This document shows, in pieces, positions 1-12,254 of a stretch of DNA of 64,000 bases. The translations under genes and the position numbers were made by a program. Under the pieces are notes generated by a model that was not told the DNA's origin, made no database searches, and saw only the letters and a program-made list of their open reading frames with translations. This DNA is from Yponomeuta sedellus. Lineage: Eukaryota; Arthropoda; Insecta; Lepidoptera; Yponomeutidae. Numbering within the stretch: the stretch's first letter is position 1; every line of letters begins with the position of its first letter. The stretch is taken from positions 7,762,785 through 7,826,784 of the forward strand of contig OW203730.1 of assembly GCA_934045075.1 (NCBI GenBank). The letters run 5' to 3'.

Positions 1-616
1 GCAACGACTTATGAACGTTGATGAAGCGGAGTTGATCTGTCAGAATCGTGGCAGTGGCAGTCCCCGGTTCTCTGCCTACCCCTCTGGAATACAGGCGTGA
101 GGTTATGTATGTATGTAAATACTTAAGTACCGTTTTGTACATAAAAGTCGAGCGACAGCCAAAATTTGAGGTATTCTGAACGCCATGATTGATTGAATTC
201 GAATATGAAAATAAACGTCTAATGTCTCTGTCGAGTTATTTAATCTTATTTTTATGCGAAAAATGCCTTTTAAGCGTTTGAATATGTCGCGTACCCTTTC
301 AATTCGCATGGGCGAGAATCGCCTCTCTGGAGGCCAATTCTCACTTCATTAGCAAATAATTCGTATACGACTCTAAGGCGTACAACTTTACATAATTCTA
401 CATAAAATTCGCACGGTAATTGCGACTTTTATGACTCAAAGCGAGCGAAATTTAGTAGCAAATTTACGCATACGATTTTGTGAGAATACATGAAACTTAT
501 TTTTTTGTGACTAATGTCTAATCCTTCGAATTTTTTGCGTCTACGCTTTCAATTCGCGTGGGCGAGATTCGGCTCCCTGGTTTTAAACTAAGATATACTG
601 GGATATTGTAACCACA

Positions 617-763
617 CGTAATACAGAGAATATTGTTAATAGGTTCGAAATTTCACTGATGCCGGTGAGTCGCCCATTTGCTCAGTTGGAAAGAGCGCTG
701 GCACGGATAGCCAGAGGTCGCGGGTTCGAATCCCGTGGAATTTTGAGCCTCTAAATAGGTTTT
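617..763 (+). repeat. tRNA-like SINE, copy 1
   Basis: A tRNA-like core (about 669-744) has a D-arm word GCTCAGTTGGAAAGAGC, an anticodon-like hairpin and the T-arm word GGGTTCGAATCCC. It is followed by the family's 3' motif AGCCTCTAAATAGGTTTTTA. The same unit recurs at 9.3, 13.0, 28.4, 60.5 and 62.2 kb. This copy has lost the 3' acceptor-stem half (ATGGGTGG) seen in the copy near 62.3 kb, so it is a repeat and not a functional tRNA gene. Confidence 0.85.
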
Positions 764-1039
764 TATAGTTATGATAACCATGCAAGAACCATGTAACCAT
801 GCATCACAAATATGTAAATATAACCAGGTCTAGACCAAATTGTAAAAATCAAGTACCGTGACCTCAATTGGGAAGCAAAGTCAAGAACCTAATCGACTTC
901 TGTTTTAAAAGTCAGGCATATTACCACTAGACTAGTCAGTTAATTAGACCTAAGAATTCCGCACTCAGCCTCCTAGTTGGGCCATTGTACGTAGCAAGCG
1001 CTGAGGTACCGTCTTTATAATTTCCTTCAGCAACTTTCC

Positions 1040-1165
1040 ATCGTAAGGTTGTCTGGAAGAAATTGCTTTTAGCAATAAGGCCGCCAATTGTACTATGTAT
1101 ATTTGCAATTAATTTGTATTTTTTATTTTCCCAGTGTACAATAAAGAATATTGTTATCTTATCTT
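1040..1165 (+). repeat. 3' tail of a LINE-type dispersed repeat (family K)
   Basis: It reads GTCTGGAAGAAATTGCTTTT, AGCAATAAGGCCGCC and then a terminal ACAATAAAGAATATTGTTAT. Related copies lie at 8.42-8.53 kb, 63.3 kb (tail only) and, inverted, at 58.3-58.4 kb. The shared 3' end with an AATAAA-like signal suggests the tail of a non-LTR element; no coding part is attached. Confidence 0.55.
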
Positions 1166-1169
1166 ATGT

Positions 1170-1352
1170 CAACACTTCAGACACTAGGGTTTCCCCATGA
1201 TGTTTTCCTTCAGCGTTAGCGAGTGGTGTTGCTACTATAACTTCACAAATGTACATGACTTAGAAAACAAAGACATTGGTTTATGTCGGGATTGGAACCC
1301 ACAACCTCCCGATTGAGAAGCCGGCGTTCTACTGCTCCGCTACCACCGCTCC
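1170..1352 (-). repeat. SINE-D (tRNA-derived), partial
   Basis: It carries the family signature CCATGATGTTTTCCTTCAGC followed by a reverse-oriented tRNA-like B box (GATTGGAACCC) and the trailing TTCTACTGCTCCGCTACCACCG. The same order is seen at 3.1, 57.0 and 61.6 kb. Its 3' edge is about 50 bp before the first transporter exon of the window. Confidence 0.6.
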
Positions 1353-1403
1353 GAACAGATAATCTTTAATTTGCACCTAATCATTACTATTATCATGTTT
1401 CAG

Positions 1404-4400
1404 GTGAAATGGCAGTAATGTATCTGTTCACGAGGTACCGTTTCAACTGGAATGAAGTCGATTTCAGCGTGTTCTCTACCTACGCCATGTGTACATCATT
1501 GGTCGGTAAGGATTTTTTTTACATTATTGGTTTTTGTTAAAAAAATATTATAATTTATTGCACACGAAACATTAAATAGGACATTACATAAGAAACAACA
1601 TGTACAAAGGCGAGCTAATCTCTGGAAGAGATCTCTTCCAGCAAACCTTGGAGAGTCGGAGTAGCAGTAAAAAACGGGTCTATATACGTGTACAAAATAA
1701 ACTACATAGACTGCAAAAACTCTTATCAATAACCTAGGCAGAAATAAAACACTACATAAACTAAACACCCGAAAATATAAATAAATAAAATACATAGAAA
1801 ATAATTATAATTAAATATATAGGTCAAAGTTATGATAGAGATAAATAGTGCTCTTTCAACTGCTTCGTAAATGTACCAATTGTGGGACTAGCGCATATAA
1901 TCTGTGGCAGTGCATTCCATAATTCGTAACATTCAACTTAAATACGGCCAATAATAGTTGGCCATATTCATGTTTATGGACATATAATATATTGACCGTT
2001 CTGTGGAAGTTCATTACGGGCGACAATAATCTGCCGACTTAAATCCATAGTTAAGAAAATAATTTATTTCCAGTAGGAGGTCTATGGTTTTAAATATAGG
2101 TGAATATTATCGCTCGTACAGTGCTTGCTCAGACAGTAGTTACGATGGACAATTTTTCATAGTGCACTTAGGAGGATCTCATGATTGCAAGTGATCGCAA
2201 AGTTCTTAGCCGCAATTGTTTAGTTAAGACTTTGATGAAAATTGTTTTGCCATCAACACGCTAAGAAGAAGGTAATTGCTGACAATTTATCGTATTACGT
2301 ACAGAAGTAGTAATTCGTGTGCCATATAAACATATATTTCTTCTTCTTCAGGCTATATTAGTCTACTGCTGGACGTAGCCTTCTCCTAATGAGCGCCATA
2401 GCGCAAGGTTGTGCCATCATTGGGGGGTAATGCTCATAATCCCCACGCTGGGCATGCGGGTTGGGGATCGCGCTGCCCACCCCCCGGTTTGTGTTCCTTA
2501 GTTGCCTTTTAAAACCTGCGGGAAGAATTTGGGTGTCAAACAGATATTAGCCTTACATTATTAGCTGCGTTTTACTTAGCTACGAATTATCTGATCATGA
2601 CTTTTGTTACCCTCTCAAATTAGACTATTATATAAACTTCCAAAAGGTTCCATCCCATTTTTATCGGGTGCGGATAATACTCCAAATAAGGTACACTGTG
2701 CTCGAACTAACGACTTTCGAATTCAAGTTGTGTTAGACCGGCCTAACCTAACCTGTCCTTATAACATGGAAAGCGCAGCTGCAGACACAGTTTTTCTCTG
2801 CGCTTACTCAAAAGGACTCCGTATGAAACCAGTGATATCTCTGCGGCTTGGTATCTACGTAATGAGATGATTTTTACAGCGTCCAGTGGCATCTTCACTC
2901 ACACTAGATGGATGAAAGGACCGCTCGGATGCTGCAGTGCCTGGGACATGGTTTTAGATAGCGCAGGCTATCCCAGTACCTATACCATCCTGACAGCTTA
3001 GTCGTCCTAGCCCACAGGAAACACTAGTCAACCAAGCCGGAGGTTTCCTCACGATGTTTTCCTTCACAGATAGCGTGTGGCATTGAGATTGCGAATTCGC
3101 AAATGTACGTAACTGGGGATCGAAGCTAGGTGTCTCGCTTGTTCATTGTTCTACCCATTGGACCAGCACCGCTCTACCAACAGCACTTGAACTAGGTACT
3201 CACGTAATGCCTCGTCATACCTTTGGGAATTGTCAGCTTAATTCCGGATTCACTTACTCGATTTTTTTATTGGTAGAGTCCGACCAGGTTTCGCTCTGAT
3301 TCACAAAGCTTAATCATCGTGAGTAGAGACGGAGCTTGCGTGGTCGGTTGCTCGTCTCTGGCTTATAATTGGATAGTTTTACGCAGAAATATTCCATCCG
3401 ACAATACGTAACTAGCGAGAAAAATGTTTTTTTATGTATTAAATTATTTTGTTTGAAGTTTCTATAAACGGTTTTTATATTTTTGAAACCACAATAACAT
3501 TTAACACATCTGAACAAAGACATGAAAAACAAAGCATAAACAAGCGTATGCCTTCTACTATTTTTATTTAAATAGGTTTTTAAGCGTATGCCTTGCAAGT
3601 TATGCAAGGTGGGGTGGAATGTTTTTGCGTGCCACGGTTCAACGGGGAACTTGCGTCAAACTTAGTTATATTGTGGTATTAAATTTATACCACTGAAGAC
3701 GAAGAAAATCTCAAGACTTTCTTAAAAAGACCGTAAACCTTTCCAAACATTTCAGGTTCCTAAAAATCCAGTTATTCTAATAAAAGAAAAACCTATTGAA
3801 TTTCATCATTGAATTTCAAACGTTTTCCAAAAAGGGTTTAGATGCATAAAACATACTTTTACGAGATAACTTGAATCAATAGCAACATTTTCTATGTCCC
3901 CACTGCTGAGGCACGGGTCTCTTCCTGCATCGCAGGAAGGTTACGCCATACTCCACCATGGGGGCCAGATAATATAAATACCTACTGATAAAATACGCTC
4001 CTTAAATTATAAAGCCGTGATTTTGAGGTTGTGACTACGTCTAGAATGTCTGTTAGACGAAAATATACCACAATTATTTATCGTTTATCGTGTCCTCAGC
4101 AGGTTTTCCATTGTGACAAAAAAATTTGGAATTATCTGCTTCTCAAATTGATTATCTCGTTGTCAGATAGGGAATTGATTGCCGATTGATATCTATCTGA
4201 AATTTCCAGGAACGCTGTTCTCAGTGGGCGTCTTCAGCCACCTTCTGAAGTTCGACGATGCCGTGATTGGTATGATATCGTGTACAAGCAAGATCCTTGC
4301 TGGCTTCATGTATGCCTTCTCCACGAAGACTTGGCAGATCTACATCGCGCCTTTGATCGAGATTTTCAACGGGACCTCTTTCATCGCCATGCGATCTATG

Positions 4401-6989
4401 GTATCAAAGTTGGTCTGCAGAGATGAGCTGGGTAAGTTCATACTGGGACTAACCCTAAATTAAATAGAGAAAAAGGGACAATAAGAAAACAAGAAATACA
4501 AATTCAGTACCCACTTAACCTAGGTATAAATGTACCTAACTTTGTTATAAAACGTTATAAAAATAGTTGGAACCACTCGGGAGTGCTGTAATGGTAGTGC
4601 TATAGTGTTACCAATATTACTCATATATTTATATAATAAATTAGTCTATTTAAAAGTTAAAGTGGCCGATGTCAGTGATCTGGCAATCATTTTCTATCCT
4701 AATTTGTTTTATGTTAATAGTCTATGATAAACTTTCTTTAGAATATAATTATTTTATGAATTCTATAATAGACTAAAAAGTCGATTTTTTCGAGAGAGAT
4801 TTTTTTCTGCTTCTCTAGTAACTGTAGCTAATGGATACTTATGCAAATAACGGTATTTCTTATACAAACACGACTTCTCTAAAGCACTCCTACTCTGTGG
4901 TTACGTCTCCTCCCCCAAAATCCCCACCACAGGAGTGTCTTAAAAATCGTGTTTAACTATATAAATAGCTGCCAATAACTAATAGCGTTAGTTATATGCA
5001 GATAAAAGTATGTTTCATCTACTTTACTTTAGACAGTTCGATGATATCTCCAACACAAATCCATTTCGCTGTGCAACGAGAATATACAGAGTCAGTACCA
5101 AACTCCTTGAGAAACTCTAAAAGAAAAGATAATAAGGCAGTGCACAAAGCGTAGATAGAGCTGACACTGGGGGCAAACAAAAAAAGTGATCGCTACGAAG
5201 TTTGTTTCATTTAAAACTTGTATGTGTGCGCTGTGGCTTGCTCTATAGTTTTACTCCCTCTACGGCACAAAGACGGCACAAAGCCTTCACATTTAAACAT
5301 CATTTTGAGAGAGAAATGAAGTTGCATCTTCCTGCTTTTCACAGGCAAAGTCAACTCCTTGTTCGGAGTGGCCGAAGCGATGATGCCGCTGGTCTATGCG
5401 CCGATGTACACAACTGTGTACACTGCGACGATAAAGACTTTCCCTGGAGCTTTCTTCCTGCTCGGAGGAGCCTTGACTGTACCCGCTGTGCTCATCTTTA
5501 TGTAAGTTTAGTGCCATAAGTGGGAGTGGGCTGGTCAAATTTGCCGAAGAACTGATCTATATCAACCCTTGTATGTCCCCACTGCTGCGGCGCATTGCGC
5601 TGGGGGTCATTGGTCGAACGGCAAACGCGTGTAGGATGCCCACCGGCTCGCTGGACTGACGAATGGCTGGCAGTGGCTGGATGAGGATGGCCGAGGACAA
5701 AGGGAAGTGGCATGAATTGGGGGAGGCCTATGTCCAGCAGTGGACTTGTACAAGCTGATTGCTTGGTTGGTGTAATGTAAGTTTTAAGTATTTTCCATCA
5801 GCACTCGTGTGATCATACTGCATGAGTACCTATAGCCGAAAACGGAAGGAAATAGCATGCTACGGGAGAGAACTGCGAATATAGTTATATATTTAATGGA
5901 TTTATCGATTTATTTTTTAAACAGCATTTTTTGGTTTTAGTTTTTACCCGACTGCACCAGAAGGAGAGTTATGCTTTTAAATTACAGTGTCTTTTGTTCG
6001 TTTTATGTGGGTCAGAATAAAATAACGTTTTTGTTGAATATTTCGTTACCTAGTTTAGATACAACAGCTAGGGGAGTATAACGTCATGATAAGTTCTATT
6101 ATTTTATCGGCTAGCGCCATCTTGCTCTATTTCACCGCGTAAAGCGAGAGGCCGCTACTCGATAGTGAGATAAAACTTTTATCTTGACCTTGCGCTCCGG
6201 TAGCTGGTCTATCATCATCATCATCGTCATCATCAGGCTATATTAGTCCACTGCTCCCCTAATAAACGCCATAGCGCCCTGTCTTCAGCTTGCGGCTCTT
6301 GCATCTGCCTGCAGTTTTTCACAGATCGTCATCCCACCTGGTCGGAGGGCGTCCTACACTATGTTTGTCGAGGTCTTTTCTCTATCCTCCTAAGCCCTGG
6401 AGAAATCAGCTACTTGAAGTCTTCTAAAACGACTTAGATTTTTAAAAACTTTTTCTTCTTGTTGTCCAAAAAATTATGAGGAAAATATTGGACCTGGAAC
6501 AGTAAGTTTTCCGGTCGTCGTCGTCAGGCTATTCTAGTCCACTGCTGGACACAGCCCTCCCCTAAAGAGCGCCACATTGTTCTATCATAGGGGGTAATGC
6601 CCGTAGTTTTCCGGACTTCCTACTAAATCATAGGGTGTGAATTAAGAAAGTTATTCGTGATGTCCTATTTCTAGGACGCCAGGGCTTAGGAGGCTATAGC
6701 TGGTCTATAACATCATCTAACCAATAACGAAATTCTCTCTATTCCCAGGTGGCTCTACCTAGCCAATAAGAAGCACAACGTCGACTGCAACCAAGAAATT
6801 GTAGCCAATGACAAACTGCAAGAGAAGTCAGAGAAGAATGGTGTCATAAACAAGGCCTTCGAAGCTGAAGGCGAGAATCCAAAGCGGATAGAGAACATGA
6901 TCACTTCCTGCCAAATGGCGGAGAGTGTAGACCAATCGGAAGTGGATATTGGTATAACTAAGAGCATGCATTGTACGAGCAAACTATAA
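1404..6989 (+). CDS. SLC46/proton-coupled folate transporter-like MFS protein, C-terminal half (5' exons outside window)
   Basis: Four coding exons join in consistent phase: 1404-1505, 4210-4431, 5345-5501 and 6749-6989 (TAA stop). Each is bounded by AG acceptors and GT donors (gtaagg, gtaagt, gtaagt). The ~240 residues contain YLFTRYRFNWNEVDFSVFST, then hydrophobic segments that look like TM7-TM12, including GTLFSVGVFSHLL, the KILAGFMYAFSTKTWQIYIAP stretch, FNGTSFIAMRSMVSKLV, ELGKVNSLFGVAEAMMPLVY and FFLLGGALTVPAVLIFMWLY. A hydrophilic, probably cytosolic tail of about 70 residues follows. The arrangement and wording match insect SLC46-family members annotated as proton-coupled folate transporter-like, plasma-membrane or lysosomal symporters. 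The substrate is inferred from family only; most insect paralogues are uncharacterised. The N-terminal half (TM1-6) and promoter must lie left of base 1; I found no convincing upstream exon in 1-1400. Introns hold repeats (1.17-3.4 kb, 5.57-6.6 kb). Confidence 0.86.
1548..1850 (-). repeat. Dispersed LINE 3'-end-like fragment in transporter intron
   Basis: AT-rich sequence with the words ACATGTACAAAGGCGAGCTA and CTGGAAGAGATCTCTTCCAG. Similar wording (CATGTGCAAAGGTGAG, CTTCCAGCAAACCTTG) recurs at 15.08-15.15 kb, so this is a dispersed repeat. It has no coding content. The strand is inferred from the relation to other LINE tails and is weak. Confidence 0.35.
2345..2545 (+). repeat. Dispersed repeat C, copy 1
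   Basis: Contains AGTCTACTGCTGGACGTAGCC, CACGCTGGGCATGCGGGTTG, CACCCCCCGGTTTGTG and GCGGGAAGAATT in the same order as copies at 40.84-41.03 kb and, inverted, 49.62-49.88 kb. Shorter relatives lie at 6.2-6.6 and 18.3-18.4 kb. It is non-coding and lies in transporter intron 1. Confidence 0.7.
2868..3175 (-). repeat. SINE-D (tRNA-derived), near full length
   Basis: Reads from GCGTCCAGTGGCATCTTCAC through CCATCCTGACAGCTTAGTCG and ACGATGTTTTCCTTCAC to a tRNA-like block (GGGGATCGAAGC) and TTCTACCCATTGGACCAGC. This is the same composition as the better copy at 61.38-61.78 kb. Confidence 0.75.
3245..3375 (-). repeat. Dispersed repeat H, copy 1
   Basis: Contains GTCCGACCAGGTTTCGCTCTG and GTGAGTAGAGACGGAGCTTG and matches, inverted, the sequence at 12.11-12.23 kb. 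No coding potential was seen. The 3,898-3,970 stretch just after it is a short truncated copy of repeat B (CACGGGTCTCTTCCTGCATC). Confidence 0.6.
5574..5755 (+). pseudogene. RTE-like LINE 3' end (degraded C-terminal RT coding)
   Basis: In transporter intron 3. Broken frames read PPARWTDEWLAVAG and then GKWHELGEAYVQQWT, the usual C-terminal ending of RTE-class endonuclease/reverse transcriptases. It is frameshifted and 5' truncated. A similar ending (EAYAQQWAS) is recognisable at 14.12-14.15 kb. Confidence 0.65.
6205..6605 (+). repeat. Dispersed repeat C, two partial copies
   Basis: Two head-to-tail fragments (about 6,205-6,395 and 6,515-6,605). Each begins with an (ATC/GTC)n microsatellite followed by CAGGCTATATTAGTCCACTG or its variant. 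The first continues with CGCCCTGTCTTCAGCTTGCG as at 18.3 kb, and the second with GGGGGTAATGCCC as in the 40.8-kb copy. Confidence 0.65.
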
Positions 6990-7036
6990 TCAGCTATCGT
7001 TCTTGTTGCTATAAAAACTGTATGATATCAACACTT

Positions 7037-7270
7037 CATATGTCCCCACTGCTGGGGCACGGGACTCTCCTGCATCGCAGGGATGTTAGGCCATACAGTC
7101 CACCACGGGGACCAAGACCGGGTTGGTGGAGGATTGTAAAACAGTGGCGGGCCTTACTGTCAGAAGTTATCAAACCGCCCATAAGGCCTCTGACATGGCT
7201 TGACGACTGCCATTATATGACAGCCGGCACCAACGGCTTAACGTGCCTTGCGAAGCACGACAAATTTGCT
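7037..7270 (+). repeat. Dispersed repeat B, copy in transporter 3' flank
   Basis: Begins TATGTCCCCACTGCTGGGGC and runs through CTCCACCACGGGGACC, GGCGGGCCTTACTGTCAGAA and ATGGCTTGACGACTGCC to GTGCCTTGCGAAGCACG. It starts about 50 bp after the transporter stop codon and may therefore form part of its 3' UTR. The open frame it contains recurs with every repeat B copy and is not a gene. Confidence 0.8.
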
Positions 7271-7329
7271 TGCACTCGTAAAAGTACTAGCACGAATATA
7301 CATACAGGGTGTGTCAATTTGTTTCTAGT

Positions 7330-9310
7330 TTATTTATAATGTTTTAAAATTACGTATGTTCGTTAAACTATTGCTGGTATGTCTCGAAGATCTCCGAAAT
7401 AAATCTCTTGAAGACCGTATTTTCGTATCGACGTAGTAAAGCACTTTCAGTCAGAAAAAATGTAGGTAAGGCACTTACTTGGTTTAATTCTTTTTTGTTT
7501 TCATGAAATGTGGAAAATTTTGTGAAGTATGTGAAACTTTATTTAAAAACTTTTCCGTATATATTGAAAGTGATTTAATATGCTGCAGAAAAGGATTTGC
7601 GGAATTTGAGGTTATTTGAATAACACTTTTTATCTACCTAAGACCTGACCCTGAAAATAATAATTGAAACCCACTGTTATTTTCAAGGTCAGGACATTAA
7701 GAGACTAAGATGCTTAAGAGACTAAGGCCTTAGATGCTTCCACAACGACATTCCCACACATGTCACACTTAATATTTTGATGTTAATTACGCGCACTTAA
7801 AATGTGACCAGTGATTTAGGAATTAAGTCCAATCGCACTATGTAAACTAAGCCCTGTTTGTCATTCAGCTCAACGAATTCAGTACTTCGTGCTTTCTACT
7901 TTTGAAATATTCGAGCTAAACTTACTTCTTCTTTTGTGTCAAACGCGTCGACTCCTGCAGATTGTGGAGCTGGCTACAGCTAAGCTTACTACTAAACGAC
8001 GCTCAGTTTACACTGTGAAATCGGTATAATAATAGAAATAATTATGATATTGAGCCATGACATAACTTTACGCCAAGTGTAACATAATGTCAGGTCAAGT
8101 GTAGTGATATGTATATAAAGGTATTTACTGTGATAATGATTGTGTTATACGATTTACCATATTTTATACACCGCATGATGCAAGAGTAGTTGTATACTAC
8201 AACTCACGACGAATACAGGTAAATTGATTATGATCGGGACCAATGCGTAGCCTGAACAGACATCCCCAGTCTAACTGTACAGGATTTTTTTGAGTAAAAA
8301 AAACCCTGTATACAAACTACTCCTTAAGGCCATAAACTTAGTTTATAGGTATACATAATAAAATAATCCTCTCAATATAATAATTTACACCTTCCTACTT
8401 ACTCTCCTTGTCTTACAGTTCTGTCTATCGCAAGAATGTCGGAAAGAGATCGCTTTTAGCAATAAAACCACTAGTGGTATAAGCCAATATTTAGATATAA
8501 CATAGAGTTTGTATGTATATTTTTTTACGCTGCACACAATACAGAGTTCAAATCTAATCTAAAACACGTCAATAAGAATTCGTCAGTTGCAATAATTTTT
8601 CTTTTAGGACTTGATATTATTGCGTGCTATATATTTTTTTATTTTATTTTACGTGCTTAATTTTTAACTGCTATGCGTTGGTGCTATGTAATAGATAATA
8701 CTCAAATCATGTGTTAACCTCCTTAGTCCTGACCTTAATAGTAACCATCGATTTTTATTGATATTTTCAAGGTCAGAAATGAGGTGGCTAAATGGACATC
8801 TCTTATTATACGATAATGATACAAGAGGCTGTGACATTGGTGATAATTTATGCATGAAGTTTAAAAAATTACCTGAACTTTATTTACATAGTTCGAAAAA
8901 AATTGAGAACAAACTCTACGAAACTCTGGCCGTCTAATACGAATTTTATTTATATTGACGTGTTTCAGTTTACCAATATTTCGAAAGAAAAAAAACCCTG
9001 TACAAGTACGCTACTCCGCTTATCTCACTATATAGTGAGATTAAAATAAATAAGTAAGAATGCTTAGCAAGGGTGAAATATACCGCTTATACGGGGTGTA
9101 ACAATTCAAAACAAATTTCTTCTACACATACATCTGAAAATGGAAAGCTCTATCCCTTAATTCGTACAACTTTTACTGTAGAGAATACTTTGAAATTGGA
9201 AAAAAAAGACGATTCAGCTGTATCGTACCAAAGTTACCACATGCGGCGTCAAATGTTTGGAAACGCTGATATTTTTACGTGACTTCATAAATTTTTCCTC
9301 ATCATTATAT
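7330..9310. other. Intergenic, no gene recognised
   Basis: AT-rich DNA with scattered stops in all frames. Only a LINE-tail-like fragment at about 8,420-8,530 (GGAAAGAGATCGCTTTTAGC) stands out. Two words, TCAGGTCAAGTGTAG and AAGGTCAGGACATTAAG, hint at old repeats. I see no exon with splice signals. Confidence 0.5.
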
Positions 9311-9311
9311 T

Positions 9312-9500
9312 CCTTTTAATGCACTAACCCGTGCCAAGGACAATTTTAAAAACCTATTTAGAGGCTAAAAATTCCACCCCTGCCGGGACGCGAACCCGCG
9401 ATCTCTGGCTAACCGTGCCAGCGCGCTCCCAACTAAGCTAATGGGCGACTACCAGCATCAGTGAAATTTCGAACCGCAGCAACATCTGGCTGTAGTAATT
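9312..9500 (-). repeat. tRNA-like SINE, copy 2
   Basis: In reverse orientation: AAAAACCTATTTAGAGGCTA, the acceptor half CCACCC, the T-arm GGGACGCGAACCCGCG (degraded), the anticodon-arm region, AACTAAGCTAATGGGCG, then CATCAGTGAAATTTCGAACC. The outer flank TTTTAATGCACTAACCCGTG is shared with the 28.4- and 62.1-kb copies. Confidence 0.85.
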
Positions 9501-10002
9501 TCCATCACACATAAATAAAAAAAATTAAGTTGTTGTTACTGACGAGTATGACGTCACGTTTGAGAAAGTATATGGAGATTTTGTTACACCCTGTACAGTT
9601 TATTTCTTGGTTTTGGTAATATGCGAACCGTGCTAGGTTTTCTTATGAGGTTTACTTTAAAATAAGTCGATGCAATAAAGGGAGTTGTAGAACAAGAAAT
9701 GCTTATTCTGAAGGGGTCACATTAGCATTCAGGACGCGTTGAAATAATTTAGAAACGGGAGATAACTTTGTAGCACAGCTTTATTCGTTAGCCATCTTCT
9801 CGGTCAAGAACGAATCCCGAGCATGGTAAAGATAGATCGGGTGCATTGACAGCGCCATCTATAGAAATGTTAGGTACATTATGGACATTAAGCTTACATG
9901 CGTGGCCGCTAGATGGCGCAGGCTGTCTTTAGACAGCATCGTTTGATAAATTGAGATTTTTGACTTTACGGAAGTTAAAAACATATCTTTTTTTGTTAAA
10001 TA

Positions 10003-10190
10003 CTAGCTGACCCAGCGAACTTCGTACCGCTTAACAATCGATTATGTAATTTTATTTTTCTTTCCGTAAGAACCATCCTCGTACTTCAAGGAATATTCTA
10101 AAAAAAGAATTAACGAAATCAATTCAGCTGCTCTCGAAATTTGCGCTTACCAACACATTCATTTTTTTGTTATAGATTTTTCAACCCACT
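10003..10190 (+). repeat. Dispersed repeat with CTAGCTGACCCAGCGAACTT terminus
   Basis: Starts with the terminal word above, continues TAAGAACCATCCTCGTACTT and ends near AACACATTCATTTTTTTGTT. It is closely matched by the element at 13.44-13.62 kb. It is a non-coding dispersed repeat that I cannot assign to a class with certainty. Confidence 0.65.
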
Positions 10191-10199
10191 AGGCTACCG

Positions 10200-10475
10200 C
10201 CTCTGTAGCCTAGTAGGTAGAACAATGTACTTGAAAGCGGGGCCTCTGGTTCGATTACCAGTGCTGGCATGTACCAATGACTTTGTTTTCTAAGTTACGT
10301 TCATTTGTGAAGTTATAGTAGCAATGACGCTCGTTAACGGTGAAGAAAAACAACATGAGGAAACCTGAGTGTATGAGGTGTTCAAATACCCCCACGTTTA
10401 AAGGCCCGCGTGGTAATTTAGCCCTTTCTCTCTCTCTCTGAGAGAAGGCCTGTGCCTCGCAGTGGGACGTTTATA
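10200..10475 (+). repeat. SINE-D relative, plus orientation
   Basis: Contains a tRNA-like A-box region (GCCTAGTAGGTAGAACAATG) and B box (GGTTCGATTACC), then GAGTGTATGAGGTGTTCAAA, a (TC)n tract at about 10,431-10,440, and GCAGTGGGACGTTTATA. This is the reverse complement layout of 13.24-13.43 and 56.87-57.12 kb. Confidence 0.7.
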
Positions 10476-10479
10476 CGCT

Positions 10480-12250
10480 TCATAAAAAAAATTCAAGGCT
10501 GCAACCCGAGCGATATTTATTACTACAACAAAGCGTTTTTATTCTATGAGCAATGTATGTGCCTGTATGTAAATGTTATATGTTGAGGTTATGTTGTTCT
10601 TGTTTTGTGTGTCTTCACTATTGCATTAGGGCTATACCCTGTAAAAATAGCAAGCTGTGTGGAAATAAATAAATAAAATTATGTATTTTTATCGTTTTTG
10701 TTTTGTTTTTATTGTATAGTGGAAAACCAACAGCTTATACACGAGGCATTTTTACAAAGAATAAGATGAATTAGATTGAAAGCCAGTAACAGGTTTTCAC
10801 TGACAATCAGAATAATATTTTTTTTGTATTCTACGTGCTTTTTTAATTTAAATTTATTAATGATCCCTTTATATAGGAAAAATCATTATTGTATCATAAG
10901 TAGTTAAAACTTACTGTATTTATGTAAATGTCGTCTTGTTATGGAGTGTAATGTTATAGTTATTGATAGTAACTTACGCTGAAATTAAATTGTGAAAATA
11001 AATTTAAATAATTTTGCTGTAGAGTTTTTTGATAGATATGAGTTTTTTGATAGTTAGGTATGCTAAATATAAAGTTTGTGAAGCTTGCAAGGCAGAGAAC
11101 GTGTTCTAGTACTTAAGATTTCTAGACTATGCCATTGTTTTCCTGTATTAATTAGAGTAGTATTTAACTGTAGCAATAGTGCCTTCACAGATGTAAAGTG
11201 TCATGTTAGTGAGTGTACTTATAAAATAAATAAATTTCGATTAAAAGGCTCTTTCCTTTATAATAAAAACCATCATCTTGTTTATTGTTCAAGTCACGCG
11301 AAAAAAATGATATCGTGTAATTAAACAGTACTTACATTTGGTAGATATACTTAATTTGTTTTTTTAAAACAATCAATAGTGTGTTACATATACAACAATA
11401 ACCTAAATAGATACATTTCATATGAATAACACATGGTTTATATGAAATTGCAACAACTTAATTATTTTCAACGTGTACCTATCGTCATCTTTACAATCGT
11501 CGTAGGTATTACAAAATATCAGCGAAATTTCATGTAAATTGAAGGAAAACTTGATTCTTAGTGTAAGTTTTAACCTCAGCTCGATTACGAAAGGATTACG
11601 TCCTGCTATTTTTCATTTTTTTTTTAATTTTCGTTAAAAATATATGAAAGGGCAAAGATAATTTTTTTTCACATGTCACATGTGAAAAAAAATTATCTTC
11701 ACCCTTTTTTTGCAATATCAACGACGCAATAGTTACTAAAAAGATGTCCAACAATTGAACATGTTGTCCTACTAGGGGAAGACAACATCACGATAAGAGT
11801 TTTCGGGCATTATCGTGTAGTTCCATTTCGCTTTGTGCAGTGAAATTAAGCAAGATGGCGCTAGCCGGGTATAAAACTTTTGTCGTGACGTTGTGCGCCC
11901 CTAACTTACGTTACTAGGTACTAAATAAAAAAACGAGATACATTGTAATAAAATACCCTTAGGACCGTTTCAATCTGGTTACCATTGCGTAGTCGGAGAA
12001 AGCCGAGTGGGCTATTTCAGTCCCAGAACTGTCAAAGCCCACCCCAAGATGCTGTGTACGTGTGGATTGAGTGAGCACCCTTCAAAAAAAAAGAAACAAT
12101 GCTTTTCATGTGAGACGAGCAACCAACGACGCGAGCTCCGTCTCTGCTCACCATGATTAAGCTCTGCGAATCGGAGCGAAACCTGGTCGGACTTTTCCGA
12201 TAAAACAACACCCGTAAGTAAATCCGGACTAAAAGTCTACAAAATGCTTT
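10480..12250. other. Intergenic, mostly unannotated AT-rich sequence
   Basis: No exon is recognisable. It contains a (ATAA)n-like tail near 10,665, the hairpin at 11.64-11.71 kb, and a repeat H copy at about 12,110-12,225 (GCTCCGTCTCTGCTCACCAT), the inverse of 3.25-3.37 kb. Confidence 0.45.
11636..11706. repeat. Short perfect-stem inverted repeat
   Basis: AGATAATTTTTTTTCACATG is followed almost at once by its reverse complement, flanked by GGGCAAAG on one side and CTTCACCC on the other. A stem of about 27 bp with almost no loop results. It may be a degenerate foldback element. Confidence 0.7.
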
Positions 12251-12254
12251 TCAT

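Noticed and set aside
669..744. Possible functional tRNA gene
   Set aside because: The acceptor stem's 3' half is missing, the core is embedded in the six-copy SINE with constant non-tRNA flanks, and position 33 of the anticodon-like loop is not T.
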